Part shown: in pieces, positions 33,198-46,739 of the stretch
How positions within the stretch are numbered: the first letter of the stretch is position 1
Layout: every line of letters starts with the position of its first letter
Assembly (NCBI GenBank): GCA_907164885.2
Contig: OU015496.1
Location: 108,589,707 to 108,653,706 of the forward strand
Reading direction: 5' to 3'
DNA length: 64,000 bases
From: Dolomedes plantarius
Lineage: Eukaryota; Arthropoda; Arachnida; Araneae; Dolomedidae
Made by a program: the position numbers and the translations under genes
The notes under the pieces: generated by a model
What the model was told of the DNA's origin: nothing
The model's input: only the letters and a program-made list of their open reading frames with translations
Databases searched by the model: none

Positions 33198-34681
33198 TTT
33201 ATTTTCATATGAAACTTTCTTTAATAAGTAATGAGGGTACCTTATCCAAAAACTCGTATGTAAATTTTGGATAATGTGGCTACCTTATCCAAAAACTCGT
33301 TTAGTGTTGTTGTGGTGAAAGAGACTGTTTATTTAATCTCCTACTTCGTAAAGTAACAATTATATTGAAGCATTGTTTCTAGCAAAAGACAAAATATATG
33401 AATTGTAAGCTTTATGTTGTTATTTAACATTTTGAGCGTGAAGAAACTTCAGGCTTATACTAAAATAAAACTTGTGTGCTCAGTAAAAGAAACTTGCTGT
33501 TTTACACCATTCGAGCTTTCGAGTGTGGCATTCTATTTATCACTTTACAGAGTTTTTACGCACAGGGGTGTTTTATCACGCTTTACGTTAGTTTGAGAAT
33601 AACATTTGAACATACACAACCACCAGTTTCCTGGCTGACATTGTGACATCATAGTTTTCTGACGGTTCAGCAAGCCCAGAGTTGTACAAAACATTAAAAA
33701 AAATTGCCTTATTTCCAGGCTATGTTTACAAGATGTAATAAATAAATGGATTTTGATTTCAGACTAGTCCAATTTTCGATATTTTGTTATGGTTGCTTAA
33801 AAATTCCAAAATCCCAAAAGAATCTAAATGCCTCTAGTAGCAGGCATTTTGCGTGCGGGATACTCTTATTTGTTTTGAACAACAAACATAGTCTAGCTCC
33901 AAAAATCGAAAGGTTCATTAATTAATGCAAGTCCTGACAAATTTTAATCCGGCTTTTCGATTCGCTTTATTAATGCACATTTTTTGTTTAAAAATTTACT
34001 CTCAAAATATTTTTTAAAATCAAGAATTTATCTAAAAAGCCACTGGGCGTTGGTAGATTTTACTGCACTACTTTTGAGGATTACAATTAATTTTCCCTGC
34101 CATGCGCTTCTTTCCACACTCAGTAAAGACCTTCCAGTGTGCATAGATTGTTTTCACGTTTATCTACCGGTATATCAAAATTGTATTACGAAAAATAAAT
34201 TTACTTCATTTTAAGATTTCCCCTATTTTTCTTAAATACTTTTCACCATATATGAGCCTTCTAACAGCGAAAGGAGTCTTTTTCATCCACCCATTTTATT
34301 AAAACTGCTGTATATAAATCAGTTTAAAATCTTGCATTCAGGACCTCTTTAAATCCCTCAATTTATTAAAAATCACACGCCTCTAATCAGATTGCGTCTC
34401 CAAGCGTGAGATTGTTGTAAAACGAAAATTACAAGTATTTTAGTTTGTATTAAATTTATTTAAGCAAATAAAAATACTATTTTATTTTTACATGCGGTAG
34501 GTTTGAAACTATTAGACAGAATAATGATGAAAAAAAAACACCTCTCGTCAAATAGCTGTGTTTTAAATATAGATATCAACACTTACACAATGCTCATTTG
34601 TCGTCTGTTCTAATTATCTGAATTACTATCACAATTAATAACTTTTTTGTGGGTTCAGGGAATTTGTCAAATAAATTAACA
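33198..34681. other. DNA between the inverted pair
   Basis: Short direct repeat TACCTTATCCAAAAACTCGT at 33239-33258 and 33282-33301. No gene is recognised. Confidence 0.45.
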
Positions 34682-34885
34682 TACTTTGAGTTTATTGAAA
34701 GGGCCCCAGGTTGTCCAAATTGGTCGGCAGATCTGTACTGTCCGTCTGGTGCCCAGGACTATAAAAATGAGCTGACCCGAACTTGGGAAATCAACCCTCG
34801 ACTGCGTATACAGGTTTTGCTACGTAGTGACCGGTCAGTAGTTTGACAAGGCGTATAGGCGAGAGCCGTGGTTGCTGTAATTTCC
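34682..34885 (-). repeat. Unclassified repeat, copy 2 of an inverted pair
   Basis: Reverse-oriented copy of 33045-33197. The shared core is GGTCGGCAGATCTGTACTGT. The open frame at 34649-34846 overlaps it and is not taken as a gene. Confidence 0.75.
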
Positions 34886-37800
34886 GAATACTTATGAGTT
34901 TATTGAAAGGATTTCTGAGCAACATTTTGTCCTAGCAGGAAAAACAAAAGCATGTCTAATAGGAATATTAAAAACTACATTAAACCCACACAAATAACAC
35001 ACCCACGTCCTATTAGGCTACTCTGTACTTCGTGAGACCTCAGCTGCGAATAGTTTTCAGTTTTCAATTAAAATAACTGAATAACAATAACGATGCAAGG
35101 TTCTCATGCCTAAAGGAAAACGACAGTCACAAACAGTTCAGTACCGAGTTAATCAAGTGTCCGGTGGAATATAGCTCAGATAGAATATTTTTATAATTTT
35201 CCTAATCTACTGTTAAGTGATAATGCCTTGCAATAGGGACCCGTTTCGAATTTGAAATTATGTAGACACAAACACTTAGGCAGTAAGAGGAATGATTAGA
35301 TCAATTATACTCTAAATTTGGTATAAACTTCGAACTCTTAAGAATTGCCGACTGGAAATTTGCTATGCGTATTGAAGTAAGAAGTTGTTCCTTTATTTCG
35401 AATGACTGAAAGTTGTTGATAATCCTTTTAGGCAGTTTTAATGACACACGCTTCAGTTCAAGCGTGCCAAGCAGGTCGTTAGCGACCTAATGATTGGTCT
35501 TGGTACTATTTCAGTCAGTTTCATTCATCCCAGATTTTTTTCTTACCTCAGCAATCGATCCTACCGATTGAACAGAAAAACCAAACATTGATCAGGTAGA
35601 AAGTTTCTCGATTTACCGTACCATGAGTTAGGGTCTCTTTTTCTTAATTACGTCACTGACTAGATTCTTTATAATTTCTGTTTCGAATAAATACATTCCG
35701 AACTTACATTCACACATTTCAGCTTTCCTGGGTAAGATCTAACAAATTTCTTACATGTATAGATTTCAATATTTTATTATGTTGCGTCGGCATTATTGAA
35801 AAATTTCCTTTCGAGCTCTACACTCCATTTGATTAAACATTTCCATGTACTTTTTTTGGAATTCTTCAGAGCAATTTAAGGATCTAAATAAAAAAAAATC
35901 AACAATTATCAAGCACAACAATAAAGGTGCTGAATCCAAGAGCTTGAATAAAGTTATCAAATTTAGTATTAAAAGTTATTAAATTTGGGACTGCTTGAAC
36001 TTTCTCTTCTAAATAAATTTTGAATCTAAAGGAGGAAGTGATATTTACTCGCTAGTTCAAATTATAATACAAAAATTTAATGCTTCATAATTCAATTCGT
36101 TTGTTTTCTTTGATTGAAAATTTTCAGCTTTCGTTGAAATTTATATATATTTTGTTTTTAATCCGTTAGAGAGTACATGAAAAATAAAAAATAAATTTCC
36201 ATTACATTACTTTTTCGTCTATCTCAAGTATATTTTAGGCAATGAATCCCCAGTCTTCTATTACAGCGGAAGGGAATCTCCTTGCATAAATAATTATATG
36301 AAATTTGATAAGTTTTAATATACTGTAATAGTTATTAAACAATGTTTAAGAATAAAGACGTGGCAAGTTTCAGACAATAGATAAGCCACCGCTGTTACTT
36401 TATTCACGTTACAACATGGTGAAACTCGTATTTATTACAGAATTTTCTTTTGATAAGTCGAACACTCAACAATGTCTGCAAGACACGCAATTCCCTGCTA
36501 CGTTATACATCCAGAGTAGATATAGCATGAAAATAACCTGCAATTTGATTTCAGTACATTTCATCCAATTTTAACTTGCTCACAGCCAACGAAACGTAAA
36601 TATCTATAATGCAATCGTTGAACCGGTTTTCAAAATACTATATAAAGGAAATAAGCAGTTCTTTTAAAGCATTTCTAAATCATAAAGTTTATTTGCTTAT
36701 TTTTCCAATTCAAACCTAACTTGCTCGCAGTCATTAGTACCAACTCCAGGTTCTGACCCCAGTAACAATGACGTAAAAGTTTACAACACAAAAACGTCAA
36801 ATAACGGTTCTTATAAATTAACAATATCTCAATTACTAAGGGTAATATTTCACTTATGATAAATATTCACTTACTTCATAATTAATCTTCACTAAAAATC
36901 AAACTCCAGGGGAAATGAGTTCACAACAAGTCCTATCAATTACAGCTCGCCATTACAATATCATTATGCTCTGAAATTTTCTAGTCCATGCGCATATAAG
37001 TACGTAATCATGATCGTTTACAATGAGCGATGATACCCTCAAATGAAAGACGTTTAAAATACTCAGCGCGGTTGTTATGCGAGAGGTTGCAGCATTTGTT
37101 GCCAAATCATTTCGGACGTGACAGCACAGGTTAATTAGTTTAGCCAAGTCGAGCGTATCTACGGTAAAACAAGCGTCCTGGCGGTAAATAATTCACTCCT
37201 TGCCATTTCGGTTTACTTGCATGTATTCCCTGGCGCGTTTGAAACCCGGAATGACTTTCAGTCGGTTAGACTGGATCAGTATAAACCCCTTATAAATCTC
37301 CTATAATGTCATTCGCAGTTTAAACCAAATTGAATCCAAATCGAGTGGTTAGAGGAACTTTGATGAATTTACCACTCGTGTTATTGCACTGCATTTATGG
37401 ATCCATGGTTTCTAAACATGGGCGGTGAGTGTGATAGAATATATGCGGTGCGATTTTGTTTTTTTTATACAAAAAAGTGTTATTACACGCACAATGCGAT
37501 GCGGGACACAAAATTAATTTTTTATTAATAATTTTTTCCACAAATGAGTTTTCATATAATGATTATTATTCATGTAAAAACAATTAGATAACTCGAAAAT
37601 TTATTTGAATGAGTTTAAATTCGAAATTCAAAGAACGTTAAGTTTTTTTATATGGCTGCTGAAATAATTGCTCAACTTACATGATTTTTTTAACTTAAGT
37701 TCATGAGAATGGCTGAAATATCATTTTTCTTTAGGATTAATAAATAATTATCTATAAAATGCATAGTAACATTGAAAGGTAAAATTTCATCAGAGCGATC

Positions 37801-38257
37801 TTTAGTTCTTTCAGAACTTTTACGGGAAATCGAAAATTTTGTAGTCGATTTAAGGAAACTACAAGAACATTTCAAAGACGTACCTTACACGATATTTAAA
37901 TTATAGCATTTTAAAGATTAAAATGATGAAAAATTCAATTCCGATATATAAGGCATACTAGGCATAAAGTTCGGACGAACAGGAGACGTCACGGAATAGA
38001 TAATCTGGAAGAGGCTAGTTTCTGCCATTTGACAAAAATTACTTGGTAGTGCCATTTAAGATAATATTCATGTCTTTTTCTCTCTTTTTAACGTAAGATT
38101 ACATTCCTCCATGACGGCCCACTGGAACGGAAAATTTCAGATACTAACACCGTCCGTCCGTACCTCGCGAGTTATAATTTTGGCAGCGTGCCAAGCCCAG
38201 TCTGTATCGCTTGGACAACAGAGTTAAACAGAAAAGTATCAAAATGCGTCAAAATTT
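34886..38257. other. Long unassigned stretch
   Basis: No TIR, SINE box or coding motif recognised over more than 3 kb. This is the largest apparently repeat-poor block together with 60.4-62.2 kb. Confidence 0.4.
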
Positions 38258-38345
38258 TGACATACATATATGTATATATATACGTACATACGTAAATATA
38301 TATAGATACATATATACATAGCACATACATGCATATATACATAAA
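38258..38345. repeat. Degenerate (TATA/TACA)n simple repeat
   Basis: ATACATATATGTATATATATACGTACATAC-like alternation with many interruptions. Confidence 0.8.
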
Positions 38346-39428
38346 AAATAGGTAAGCAACGATAAGTATTTCTACGTTAATAACCCGCGGTAGTTTCGTT
38401 AGAAGAGACTACCTGAAATTTTTTTTGGATATCATATGAGGAATCTTTATCAGAGAAAAAAACTTTATCAGAGAAATTTGTACTTAATTGCTTGATGATT
38501 TAACAAAAAATAGATTGTTTTCGTTTGAATATCTGAACTGAAGATCTAAGGGAAGAAAACGATCATTTTGCTCGTTTTCTTTAACGTCATTTTTTTAGGC
38601 TTTGTTATGTGTGAGTACGCACGCGCAATACAGATTAAAAATGAGGCAGTCGGGCAATGTAATCACCTTAGAAATGTCAGGTTTACGGTATTTAATTATA
38701 CAACCCATATCGCATGCTTGAAATCGAGAAAAGGAAGTTGTATTTTTTTCATGAGAAAACACAAAGGCAAATATTTATCTTTTCATATTTCGGAAATTAA
38801 AAGAAATTAAGCAATGAATAACTAAAGCTTTATTTGATTTGAATTTACCATGGTACTGCTCTCACACTGTAAGTTTGCGGGAAATATTTTTATAGATGTA
38901 TTTGCGTCAGATCAACGAGAATAATTAGGAAACTATAATGTTTGTTCTTCCTGAATTATTAATTTGACTCATTCGTTATGCGAATGCCTTATTTCCTATA
39001 TTTCCGGATAATATATGGCCCTCTATCAGATATTTCTCCCTCGTCCATTTAACTACATCTGTGCGCGTAATTGCCATATTTGTCACGGAAACTTTGTTAG
39101 TACAGATGAGGCATCAAAGAATTTTCCTGGCAGTCAGGCGCCTTCCCCAGTTTACATTCAGTCGCACGTATGTACTCAAGTACCTATTTATGAAGATACG
39201 TATTTTATCAATATTTATAGATGATGTCTAGACAGGTTTTTAGAATATGTTAGCTAATGTATTTGCCCTGGTGTTTTCGAGGAAGGGGGAGAGATATTTT
39301 TTTCTTTAATTTTTGGCGATGGTTCCACCTCATTAAGAAGGTTTAGCGAGAAAATAAAATAGCTGTCGCCTCCCAATTTTCTTCTTATTTGCCAAGATAA
39401 GTGCAATTAACGAACCGTGAGTCATATA

Positions 39429-39431
<3 letters not shown>
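38346..39431. other. Unassigned stretch
   Basis: Frames at 38568-38810 and 39015-39224 are open on the + strand but show no recognised motif. No splice or polyA context stands out. Confidence 0.4.

Positions 39432-39481
<50 letters not shown>
39432..39481. repeat. (TA)n microsatellite
   Basis: Fifty bases of TA repeat. Confidence 0.97.
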
Positions 39482-39483
<2 letters not shown>

Positions 39484-40102
39484 CTATACTTCATTCGCTC
39501 CAAGCATTGGAGGAGATTATGTGAAATATTAAAATCCCTGATACTTATTGCATCTAAATTAGGGGGATTCAAATAGATTTCTTTTGCGACAGTGATTCTG
39601 AAACTGTGGCATGCCGTTTTCCCATGGGGGTTTTCAGAGGTTACACGGATAATTGGCGAAAGAACTGAAAACAGTGGGAAATTCTTTTTCTCAGAATACC
39701 GGAAAGACTTGTCAAACTCTTATTTTTCTTTTGGAGGTATACCTTTGTTATAATTTCTTACTTGTTTCTAATTTTCGAGGTCTTACACAAGAAATAATGA
39801 ATCCGCAAGCTAAAATATTTTCTTCGAAAACGAGGTTAATATTTTTAAATTTCCACAAATGAGAAAATATTTTGTAGAGTCAAGCACAGACCTTCCCCCC
39901 TCCCCCCCCAAAAAAAAGAAAATTCTTCATTATTTATAATTGTTCAATTTAAGAATTATCATGGAAAATATAAGTAAAAATAGTATTTAGGATTATTTTT
40001 CGATGGATTTCCGGAGAGAATTTTTAAAAGAGACTCGACAATAAAGATCAATATCAATGTTAAAAACAGAATAATTTTTTTAAACTATTAACATAAATAA
40101 TA
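39482..40102. other. Unassigned stretch
   Basis: Contains a C/A homopolymer tract at 39895-39918. No gene recognised. Confidence 0.4.
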
Positions 40103-40850
40103 TCTATATATGTAAAACAGTTCCGTAACTGACTGACTGACTGACTGACTGATTGACTGACTGACAGATAACGCACAGACCAAACCGCTACCTAAAGGGC
40201 TGAAATTTTGCATAGGGATTCTTCTTATAGTGTTGGGGTGCACTAAGAAAGATTTTTGAAAAATTCTTCTTAGATTTTTTTAAATTGCATTTTTAAGCTG
40301 TTTTTGTAACTATTTTAAAGTTTGCATTCAAAATAATAATCTGAGGGTTATAAAATTTATATCACGAGAAAAATCATAAAAACTCCTTTAAAATGAAGTC
40401 TTTTTCGAATCTTTACCTCCATTTTCTGATCTTTGGTGAATTTTTAAAGATTAGTTTTTGGAATTCAATTTATTAAATGCTGATCACGAGATTTCTTTTC
40501 TTTTTGTGATACTTTAAATTAATTTTGCGTCACGTGCATAACAATGAAATAAATTGACAAAAAATATTAAAATACGGTAAAAGATATAATTTAACCACTA
40601 GACTCATTGAGATGGAAGTTTTTTTAAGAATTTAATTCAAATTAGTATGTTTTATGGATATTCAACGTACAAATTAATTGCATACATTGACCGTTGTATT
40701 TTATATGAATATTTTCTTCTACATTATTTTGTCTATAAAAATATCCATTATGATTTTTTTATAAATATAATTTTTTGGCATTAAATGCATACATTGACCA
40801 TTGTATATAATTTGAATGTACTCCGTAGCGAAGCACGGGTATTCAGCTTG
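40103..40850 (+). mobile_element. Non-autonomous Helitron, copy 2 (GACT family)
   Basis: It starts TCTATATATGTAAAACAG after A, then (GACT)n. The 3' end has hairpin CCGTAGCGAAGCACGG, then GTATTCAG and CTTG (40847-40850) before T. CTTG is one base from CTAG. The sequence is collinear with copy 1 except for copy 1's inner insertion, and with the minus-strand copy at 54777-55474. No open reading frame. Mobilisation would depend on proteins from an autonomous Helitron elsewhere. Confidence 0.85.
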
Positions 40851-41440
40851 TATTATTATATAAATAAAATCAGTCTTTCATTTAAAAAATTAATTAATTT
40901 CCTAAAATGACTAGATTCAAGATCTCTCAGAGATAAAATTTAAGAAAAAGCAATAATATCGAAACTCTACAACAAGATACGTTAATTTATTGACTGTTAT
41001 TTTTTCGCACCGGTGACGATTTCACCAAATGGTATACTATCAAGGGCATTACAAATACAATATCTCGACTCAAAAACCACCTAAAGAAAAGAAAACCCGA
41101 GTTAGAAAAAACAATTCTACGCACTGGTCTTTTTTTACATACATCTTCAATCAATTTTGTTCCAACTCGAAGCTATAGACTTGGTATTCTCCTGGTTTTT
41201 CGTTCGCCTCGGTCAACGGATTACGGAGGCGTTTTCGGCTTGGCATTGGACTCTAAGGGGTCTCAAAGATTACATTCAAAACCGTCGTATTTACTCGCAC
41301 AGAATTTGTTTTCTCAACCAGTTACAGAGTTTAAACACGACTTGTCTCGGAAGTATTTGAGCTTTTTTATGAGTTAAAATTTTTCACTGCGCACAGCGTT
41401 GAAGCTGACATTGCGTACAGCGTTGAAGCTGACTAGTTTA

Positions 41441-41616
41441 GACATTGTTCACATTGCTTTCGGACCTGTGAGAAGCGTAAGAGATATGATAAAATTTAAC
41501 CAATCACAGTGCTCAACGTAATGACGACGTGATACATAAAACCAATCACATGTCAACAATTTCGTTGCCGACGGATGAACACTAAACTGCGCTTCGTAAG
41601 CAATGTAAACAGGGCC
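41441..41616. mobile_element. PIF/Harbinger-like MITE, degenerate
   Basis: The right end on the minus strand, GGCCCTGTTTACATTGCTTACG, resembles the left end GACATTGTTCACATTGCTTTCG. Flanks are TTA and TAA. The body contains CCAATCACA twice. It resembles the cleaner MITE at 45920-46095. Confidence 0.55.
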
Positions 41617-41795
41617 TAAATGTGAAGAGCCACATAAATAAATCGTTCCAAGTTTTCAATTACAATGGTTCGTATATGATGCCCTCGTGCTTCTAAAATA
41701 TGATATAAACTATAACTATTCTAAACATCAACTAGACCAATGATCTCCAAACTTTTTTGTACCCTTATGACGAAAACAATCATAAATTGTACCCC

Positions 41796-41799
<4 letters not shown>

Positions 41800-41832
<33 letters not shown>

Positions 41833-41840
41833 GTGTGTGT
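41800..41840. repeat. (TA)n(TG)n microsatellite
   Basis: TA repeat passing into GTGTGTGTGT. Confidence 0.95.
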
Positions 41841-42856
41841 AAAATAATTTTATTTCCAGGAAATGAACAGAAGAATGCAGAAAATCAAGTTATTTTTGTG
41901 TATGTACAGTTGCGTAGCGCACTGATGACTAGAGTGACTAGACAACTAGACATGAAAGCAGAGTTGCCAGTTTAAAAAAAAAACATTTTCGCCCGAATTT
42001 TGTTTTTCAGTTATAATTTTGTACGCGCGTGAGGACATAAAGTATTTGTAAAGAAATGTGGCGCACCCTTAGAATTTTCTGCGTACCCGTTAGGGTACGC
42101 GTACGCCAATTTGAAGACCTCTGAACTAGACAATAAAAATCCTGGCTCAACATTGCGAACGTTTATTTGGTCAGTACAGGCTTTGCTACTCAAATGCAGG
42201 TGACACAAGGCTCTTCCGAAAATGCGATTAATGTAGCAGGAAAGGACAATTATATGAAAACGGTTAACCAGTTCAAAAGGCCTTTAACGTTCCCATTTCT
42301 CACGTCGTTACTTTTTTCTCTCATCTAAAATTATGTTTCTAATCTAATCCGTATCTTAGAAATCTTGGATCCATATTCCGACTTGTAATTATTGTCGAGT
42401 TATTCCACCACCCTCACATTTCCGTCACAGAAATCGACAAACCCATGCTTTTCAGAAAATCACATTATTTATAGTAGGCGTCATGCCGTCCCCATTGTAT
42501 AGTGTTTTGCGTTCTGAGCTACCACTCAGTGGACATGGGTTCAAATCCGGAATAAGGGTTAGTCCTTTCAGAGTCCTCCCCCCTCCCAAAGGGAGCACCT
42601 ATATTTGTTAGCTCACCTATATGGTGTTCCCATAATAAAGTAGCCAGCAAAACTTCTCGGATCCTCGTGGGACAATGTCAAGAAGTATCTACCGTCAGAG
42701 ACAAGTACCTGCCTTATTAAAAAATGAATATTAGACATCATTGTTTGGAAACATTTCTCCCACTACATCGTACTATACATTTATAGCTATTTTCTGGGTA
42801 AAAGCTTACAGTGAGCCGGGCAGGAATCGAACCTACCTTCTTCTACATTCCGCAGG
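41841..42856. other. Unassigned stretch with weak tRNA-like boxes
   Basis: GGGTTCAAATCCGG near 42537-42550 and the complement of GGTTCGATTCCTGCC near 42821-42835 are good B-boxes without convincing A-boxes or cloverleafs. They are probably SINE or tRNA-pseudogene scraps. Confidence 0.35.
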
Positions 42857-43030
42857 ACGATGGACGAATGGCTAGGGCGCTGGCATTCTGTACCAAAGTC
42901 TGTGTATTAGAATCCCACTCTTGGCATGGACGTTTTTAGCCGTTCGGAATCGGCTTTAAGCAGTAGGGACGGGTCTAATTAGACATCGTGTAGCAAAAGT
43001 TTACCATAGCGCTCCAAGCCAAACCAAACC
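42857..43030 (+). repeat. tRNA-derived SINE, family 2 (best copy)
   Basis: GACGAATGGCTAGGGCGCTGG (A-box region), GTATTAGAATCCCACTC (B-box, slightly decayed), TTGGCATGGACG, GCCGTTCGGAATCGGCTTTA, AGCAGTAGG, GGTCTAATTAGAC and an (AAACC)n-like tail ending 43030. The internal GCCG(T)TTCGGAATCGGC could form a short stem. Confidence 0.85.
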
Positions 43031-43269
43031 AATCTTCTATATTGCAGTCCGATGCTGAAGGCTGCTATGTACTAAGAAAATAAATCGTATTTCCCTTTTC
43101 CTCTTCTTGCAGACTCTTGTGGTGGGAGGAGTCCAGTTGACGTTCGAGAATTCCACCCCCCTTAGGATTGACATTTTGAGGGATTGTAATTGCTCTCTCT
43201 GTAGGGGCGTTAAACGCTGCCCCCAAATTATTTTATTTGAAATATATTTTTGTCAACTATTTACAGGTA

Positions 43270-43610
43270 CATAAATGCTGATAATTAAATAAAATTGGTA
43301 TTGTCAGATAGCCTGAACTTTTCTGCAAAGCGCTACAGGATTCATTTTATAAATTTCGTCCACCGAAGGAATTTATGAGCGTTTAAAACACACTATACCA
43401 GATTTTTCCCCGTTTAATTTAAATTTTAAAACATTAATTGCATTTAAAAAAAACAAAAAATGTACACAAATGTAAAATTTCTTTCTCTATGACGGAGTAC
43501 AATTAAAAAAAAAATCTTTGAATCCAAGTCGGCAATCCGTGGACAAATTTTCTCCGTAGGTTAACACTGAGGTGAGCGAATCCAATGGGGTCAGTACATA
43601 GCAGCATTAA
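43270..43610 (+). mobile_element. TTAA-type MITE, left end missing
   Basis: Collinear with 62750-63091 over about 340 bases: ACATAAATGCTGATAAT, CTTTTCTGCA, GGAATTTATGAGC and TTTAAAACACAC. It ends GCAGCA followed by TTAA at 43607-43610. The left TIR present in the other copy is absent here. Confidence 0.8.
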
Positions 43611-45130
43611 ATGACTGAATTGCTAGCCGATGTTATTGATGAACGTCAACCGATCAATTTTTTTTTGTTTTATACTACCTCAGTATTCTGAAAGTAGTAA
43701 TCTGATTAATCACTAGATGGCGCTTCTTTACCATATATATTTTCTATTTTTTATGGTATGCATCTTTTTTTTTAGTGAGATAGATGTATGTGACTATTTT
43801 GCATTTAACCGATAATTAGAACATTGTACATACAACCAAATTACCTGTACTACACAATACATGCTCTATGATTATAATGCCTCAGCTCACTTATTTGACC
43901 ACATATCCTGGTACTGAATAACGACAAAAAACGCTTTCACACTTTATAACGCATTCTTCGTTCTAACTCCAGGATCGAACATGAAACCTCTGCTTTCCCG
44001 CCACACTCGCTAACCATTTCACTGTCAAACCCTGCTTTCTTTACTAACGAACCTCAAAACAACAAGCCTTATGAAGCACATTAAATAAGAGAAGATACAT
44101 CTGAAAAACATTCAATGTCTAGTAATCAGTGCCTTACACCAAACACAAGACAAAACTTACAAAGACTCGTGACCGAAAAAATATTTTGAATGAAAACGGG
44201 AAAACCTAATCTCACGCCAAACAACACTAGCGATTGCATAAAATATATCCCCACGAAACCATGAGTATGCAAGAAAACTTGTTCAACCCGTAAGCAACTG
44301 TCGGAAAACACTTGTATCTCTATCTGGCATCTGGGATATTTAGCAATAAAAATTGGCGGAAAAAAAATTTATGAAGGTATAAATTTTTTTACGCCTTTCG
44401 CACGTGTTGCAATAAACTCACGCCTCGGAGCGGCAATTCCGGGATGGCGGAAAAAAAAAGAGGATTGTACAATTTTTCTCTTTAGACAGAGACTGGATTT
44501 AGTTTGGAATTCACGTTTTGTTTAGGACCTTGTCTCATCACTTAAGACATCCTCCCGGCGACTGAGGAAGTTTGCGTAAGTAACTGCGTGGACATATATC
44601 ACTAGATTGGGACTGTCAGTTCGAGGAAAAAAAAAATTATTTTCGAGGAATTTCTGGAAAGTCCGTGGGAAAAATAAAATCTATAAAGCAGTTTCATGGA
44701 AAGAAAAACTGCTAGGATTTTGGTGACAGGTGTATGTGTGTTGTAAAGGAAATTTGTGTAACGCTAAAATTTTGTTTGTCTGTAAATCAATATTATAGAA
44801 ACAATATACAGCAGAGCGGTATTTCAAAGAATACGGTATCCTAGATATCAGTTGAAACAGAATAAAGCGAGTTTTATTTTAAATCGGGTGAAAGGTTGCT
44901 AATTTATGGGCATTTATAAGGTCGTTGTTCCGATAAGGAACCATTTGGCGATATTTTCGGGGTTCGCTGAATCTATTCAGCTACCCAGAGTGTCGGTAAT
45001 TCTAGATGTGCGCTAATTCTTAGCAATGCAGAGAGACAATCAACTCACCATCCGGTATCCGACTACGTTTAAAACATCGATTTTGATGAAAATTACGAAA
45101 TTGCTTTTATTCCTTCTTTTTAAAGATTGT
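43611..45130. other. Unassigned stretch with one tRNA-like remnant
   Basis: Between 43965 and 44035 the minus strand reads GAAATGGTTAGCGAGTG (A-box-like) and, 30 bases on, CATGTTCGATCCTGG (B-box-like), so a SINE head is likely. No coding motif elsewhere. Confidence 0.4.
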
Positions 45131-45166
45131 AGGTGGTGGAGATCTTTTTAAACATCTCCACCACCT
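45131..45166. repeat. Perfect 13-base-arm hairpin
   Basis: AGGTGGTGGAGAT at 45131-45143 pairs exactly with 45154-45166 across a 10-base loop. G/C content is high for this neighbourhood. Confidence 0.9.
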
Positions 45167-45739
45167 GAGAAATTTAAAACCCGGACTGAATACACTCACT
45201 GAATAGTACTAAACTTTTAAAATCTGAATCTTAAAATAATAGGACTCCGAAATGTCAAGACAAAGATCATAAAAGGCAAACTCGTTAAATTTCTGGAAAA
45301 TGCAAAGAACCGGTTTGCTCGAAATTACAAATTAACTCTTTTCGTTTTAAATTTAGAAATAACTCTCGACAGCTACATATGTAGACATAATTATTTTGGT
45401 GTATTAAAACTATCGTTCCAATTTTTTTTTTACGGTTGTTTGATTTGCGGTCGAAATAAAATAAATAGAACTTTAATCAGACGGAAAATTATATCATTTT
45501 CTCCAATTAAAAAATGTTATTCAAGAGGTTGAGTGCGAGGAGAAATCGTCATTAAAATTGGTTAGGGGGGAAATATCATGCGGCCGTAAGTTAGCTATTG
45601 GTATAAGTTAGTTGTTATAGAATACTTGGTAATTTCGCAGATTTTTGTTAGTGTTATTATATAAAGTAAAGAAAATAGAAGAACAAACATAAAAAGATAT
45701 ATTCCCTGTATTTTTAAAATATACAACTTAATAATGAAT

Positions 45740-45773
45740 CCCCCCCCCCCCCAAAAAAAAAAAAAAAAAAAAA
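45740..45773. repeat. C(13) A(21) homopolymer tracts
   Basis: A run of C followed directly by a run of A. It is prone to sequencing or assembly length error. Confidence 0.9.
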
Positions 45774-45919
45774 CTAGAAAAAAAAATCTTGTTTTCAAGT
45801 GATAACAACTTAACAGACTTTACAGTAGATTGTACCACTTGGTGATTTCTAGCTTCAATTAAGAAAATTAGCTCCAATTATGAAACTTTTTGATAAGGTT
45901 TTAAATAATTCAGAAATAA

Positions 45920-46095
45920 GGACCTGTTCACATAGAAGTCCGTTGCGTTGCGTTAAGGAAAAGATGACGTTGAGATGAAAATAAACCGATCATAGGCGTT
46001 AAAAATTTCATTGCTAATCGTTTGGAGGTTTGTCATTGGTTAAATATATTTCAAAACATTAACGCTCCGCAACGGACTCTTATGTGAACAGGCCC
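45920..46095. mobile_element. PIF/Harbinger-like MITE, 176 bp
   Basis: TIRs GGACCTGTTCACATAGAAGT / GGGCCTGTTCACATAAGAGT, then TCCGTTGCG in both. Flanked by TAA (45917-45919) and TAA (46096-46098), the 3-bp TWA target of PIF/Harbinger. Non-coding. Confidence 0.83.
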
Positions 46096-46739
46096 TAAAT
46101 CATTAAGAAAATCGATTAAAATCAAACAATAGAAGGATTTCATGTGATTAAAATCTAATAAGTAATAAAAAGTACAATTCCATACATTTAGTATTATTTA
46201 AATAAACTAAAAAAACCCTGTTAAAGGATTCATTTCAAACTCAAGAATAATGAATTCATCTAGAGTCGAGGATAAAAGATACTTCAGAATGCTTACAAAA
46301 TAACTTCCTCCCGACTAATATAATGGTATTTCGCAGAGAGAGTAAGCCCTAGAATATACCTCAGATTCCACCAAATCTTAGACTCTTACTAATGTATAGC
46401 GCTTAACTGATCGTTGTAACAAACGTGAAATCTGGATTACCTGCGATTAACATATACAGTGTCTTTAAATAAGTAATCAAAGTCATTTGTTCAAACCGAT
46501 AGCTCGCTTGATAGTTTTAGAAAAAGAGAATTTAACATGCTCTTTTTACCACTTTTCGAGAGACTTTTTCGCTTCCGTTAATTACTCTATAATAAAAACA
46601 ACTGGGTGCTCCTGAAAATTTTAAAACACAGGGTTTCATTCAATTTCCAAGTCATTAGGTCTTGGGTTGTTGAATACAGGTATCCCACACTTTAAATGAA
46701 ATGTTTTTGAAGCCGATATGGCTTAGATGTAAGAAGCAA

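Noticed and set aside
42814..42840. Possible tRNA gene (B-box GGTTCGATTCC on the minus strand)
   Set aside because: No A-box or acceptor pairing at the right distance. More likely a SINE or tRNA scrap.
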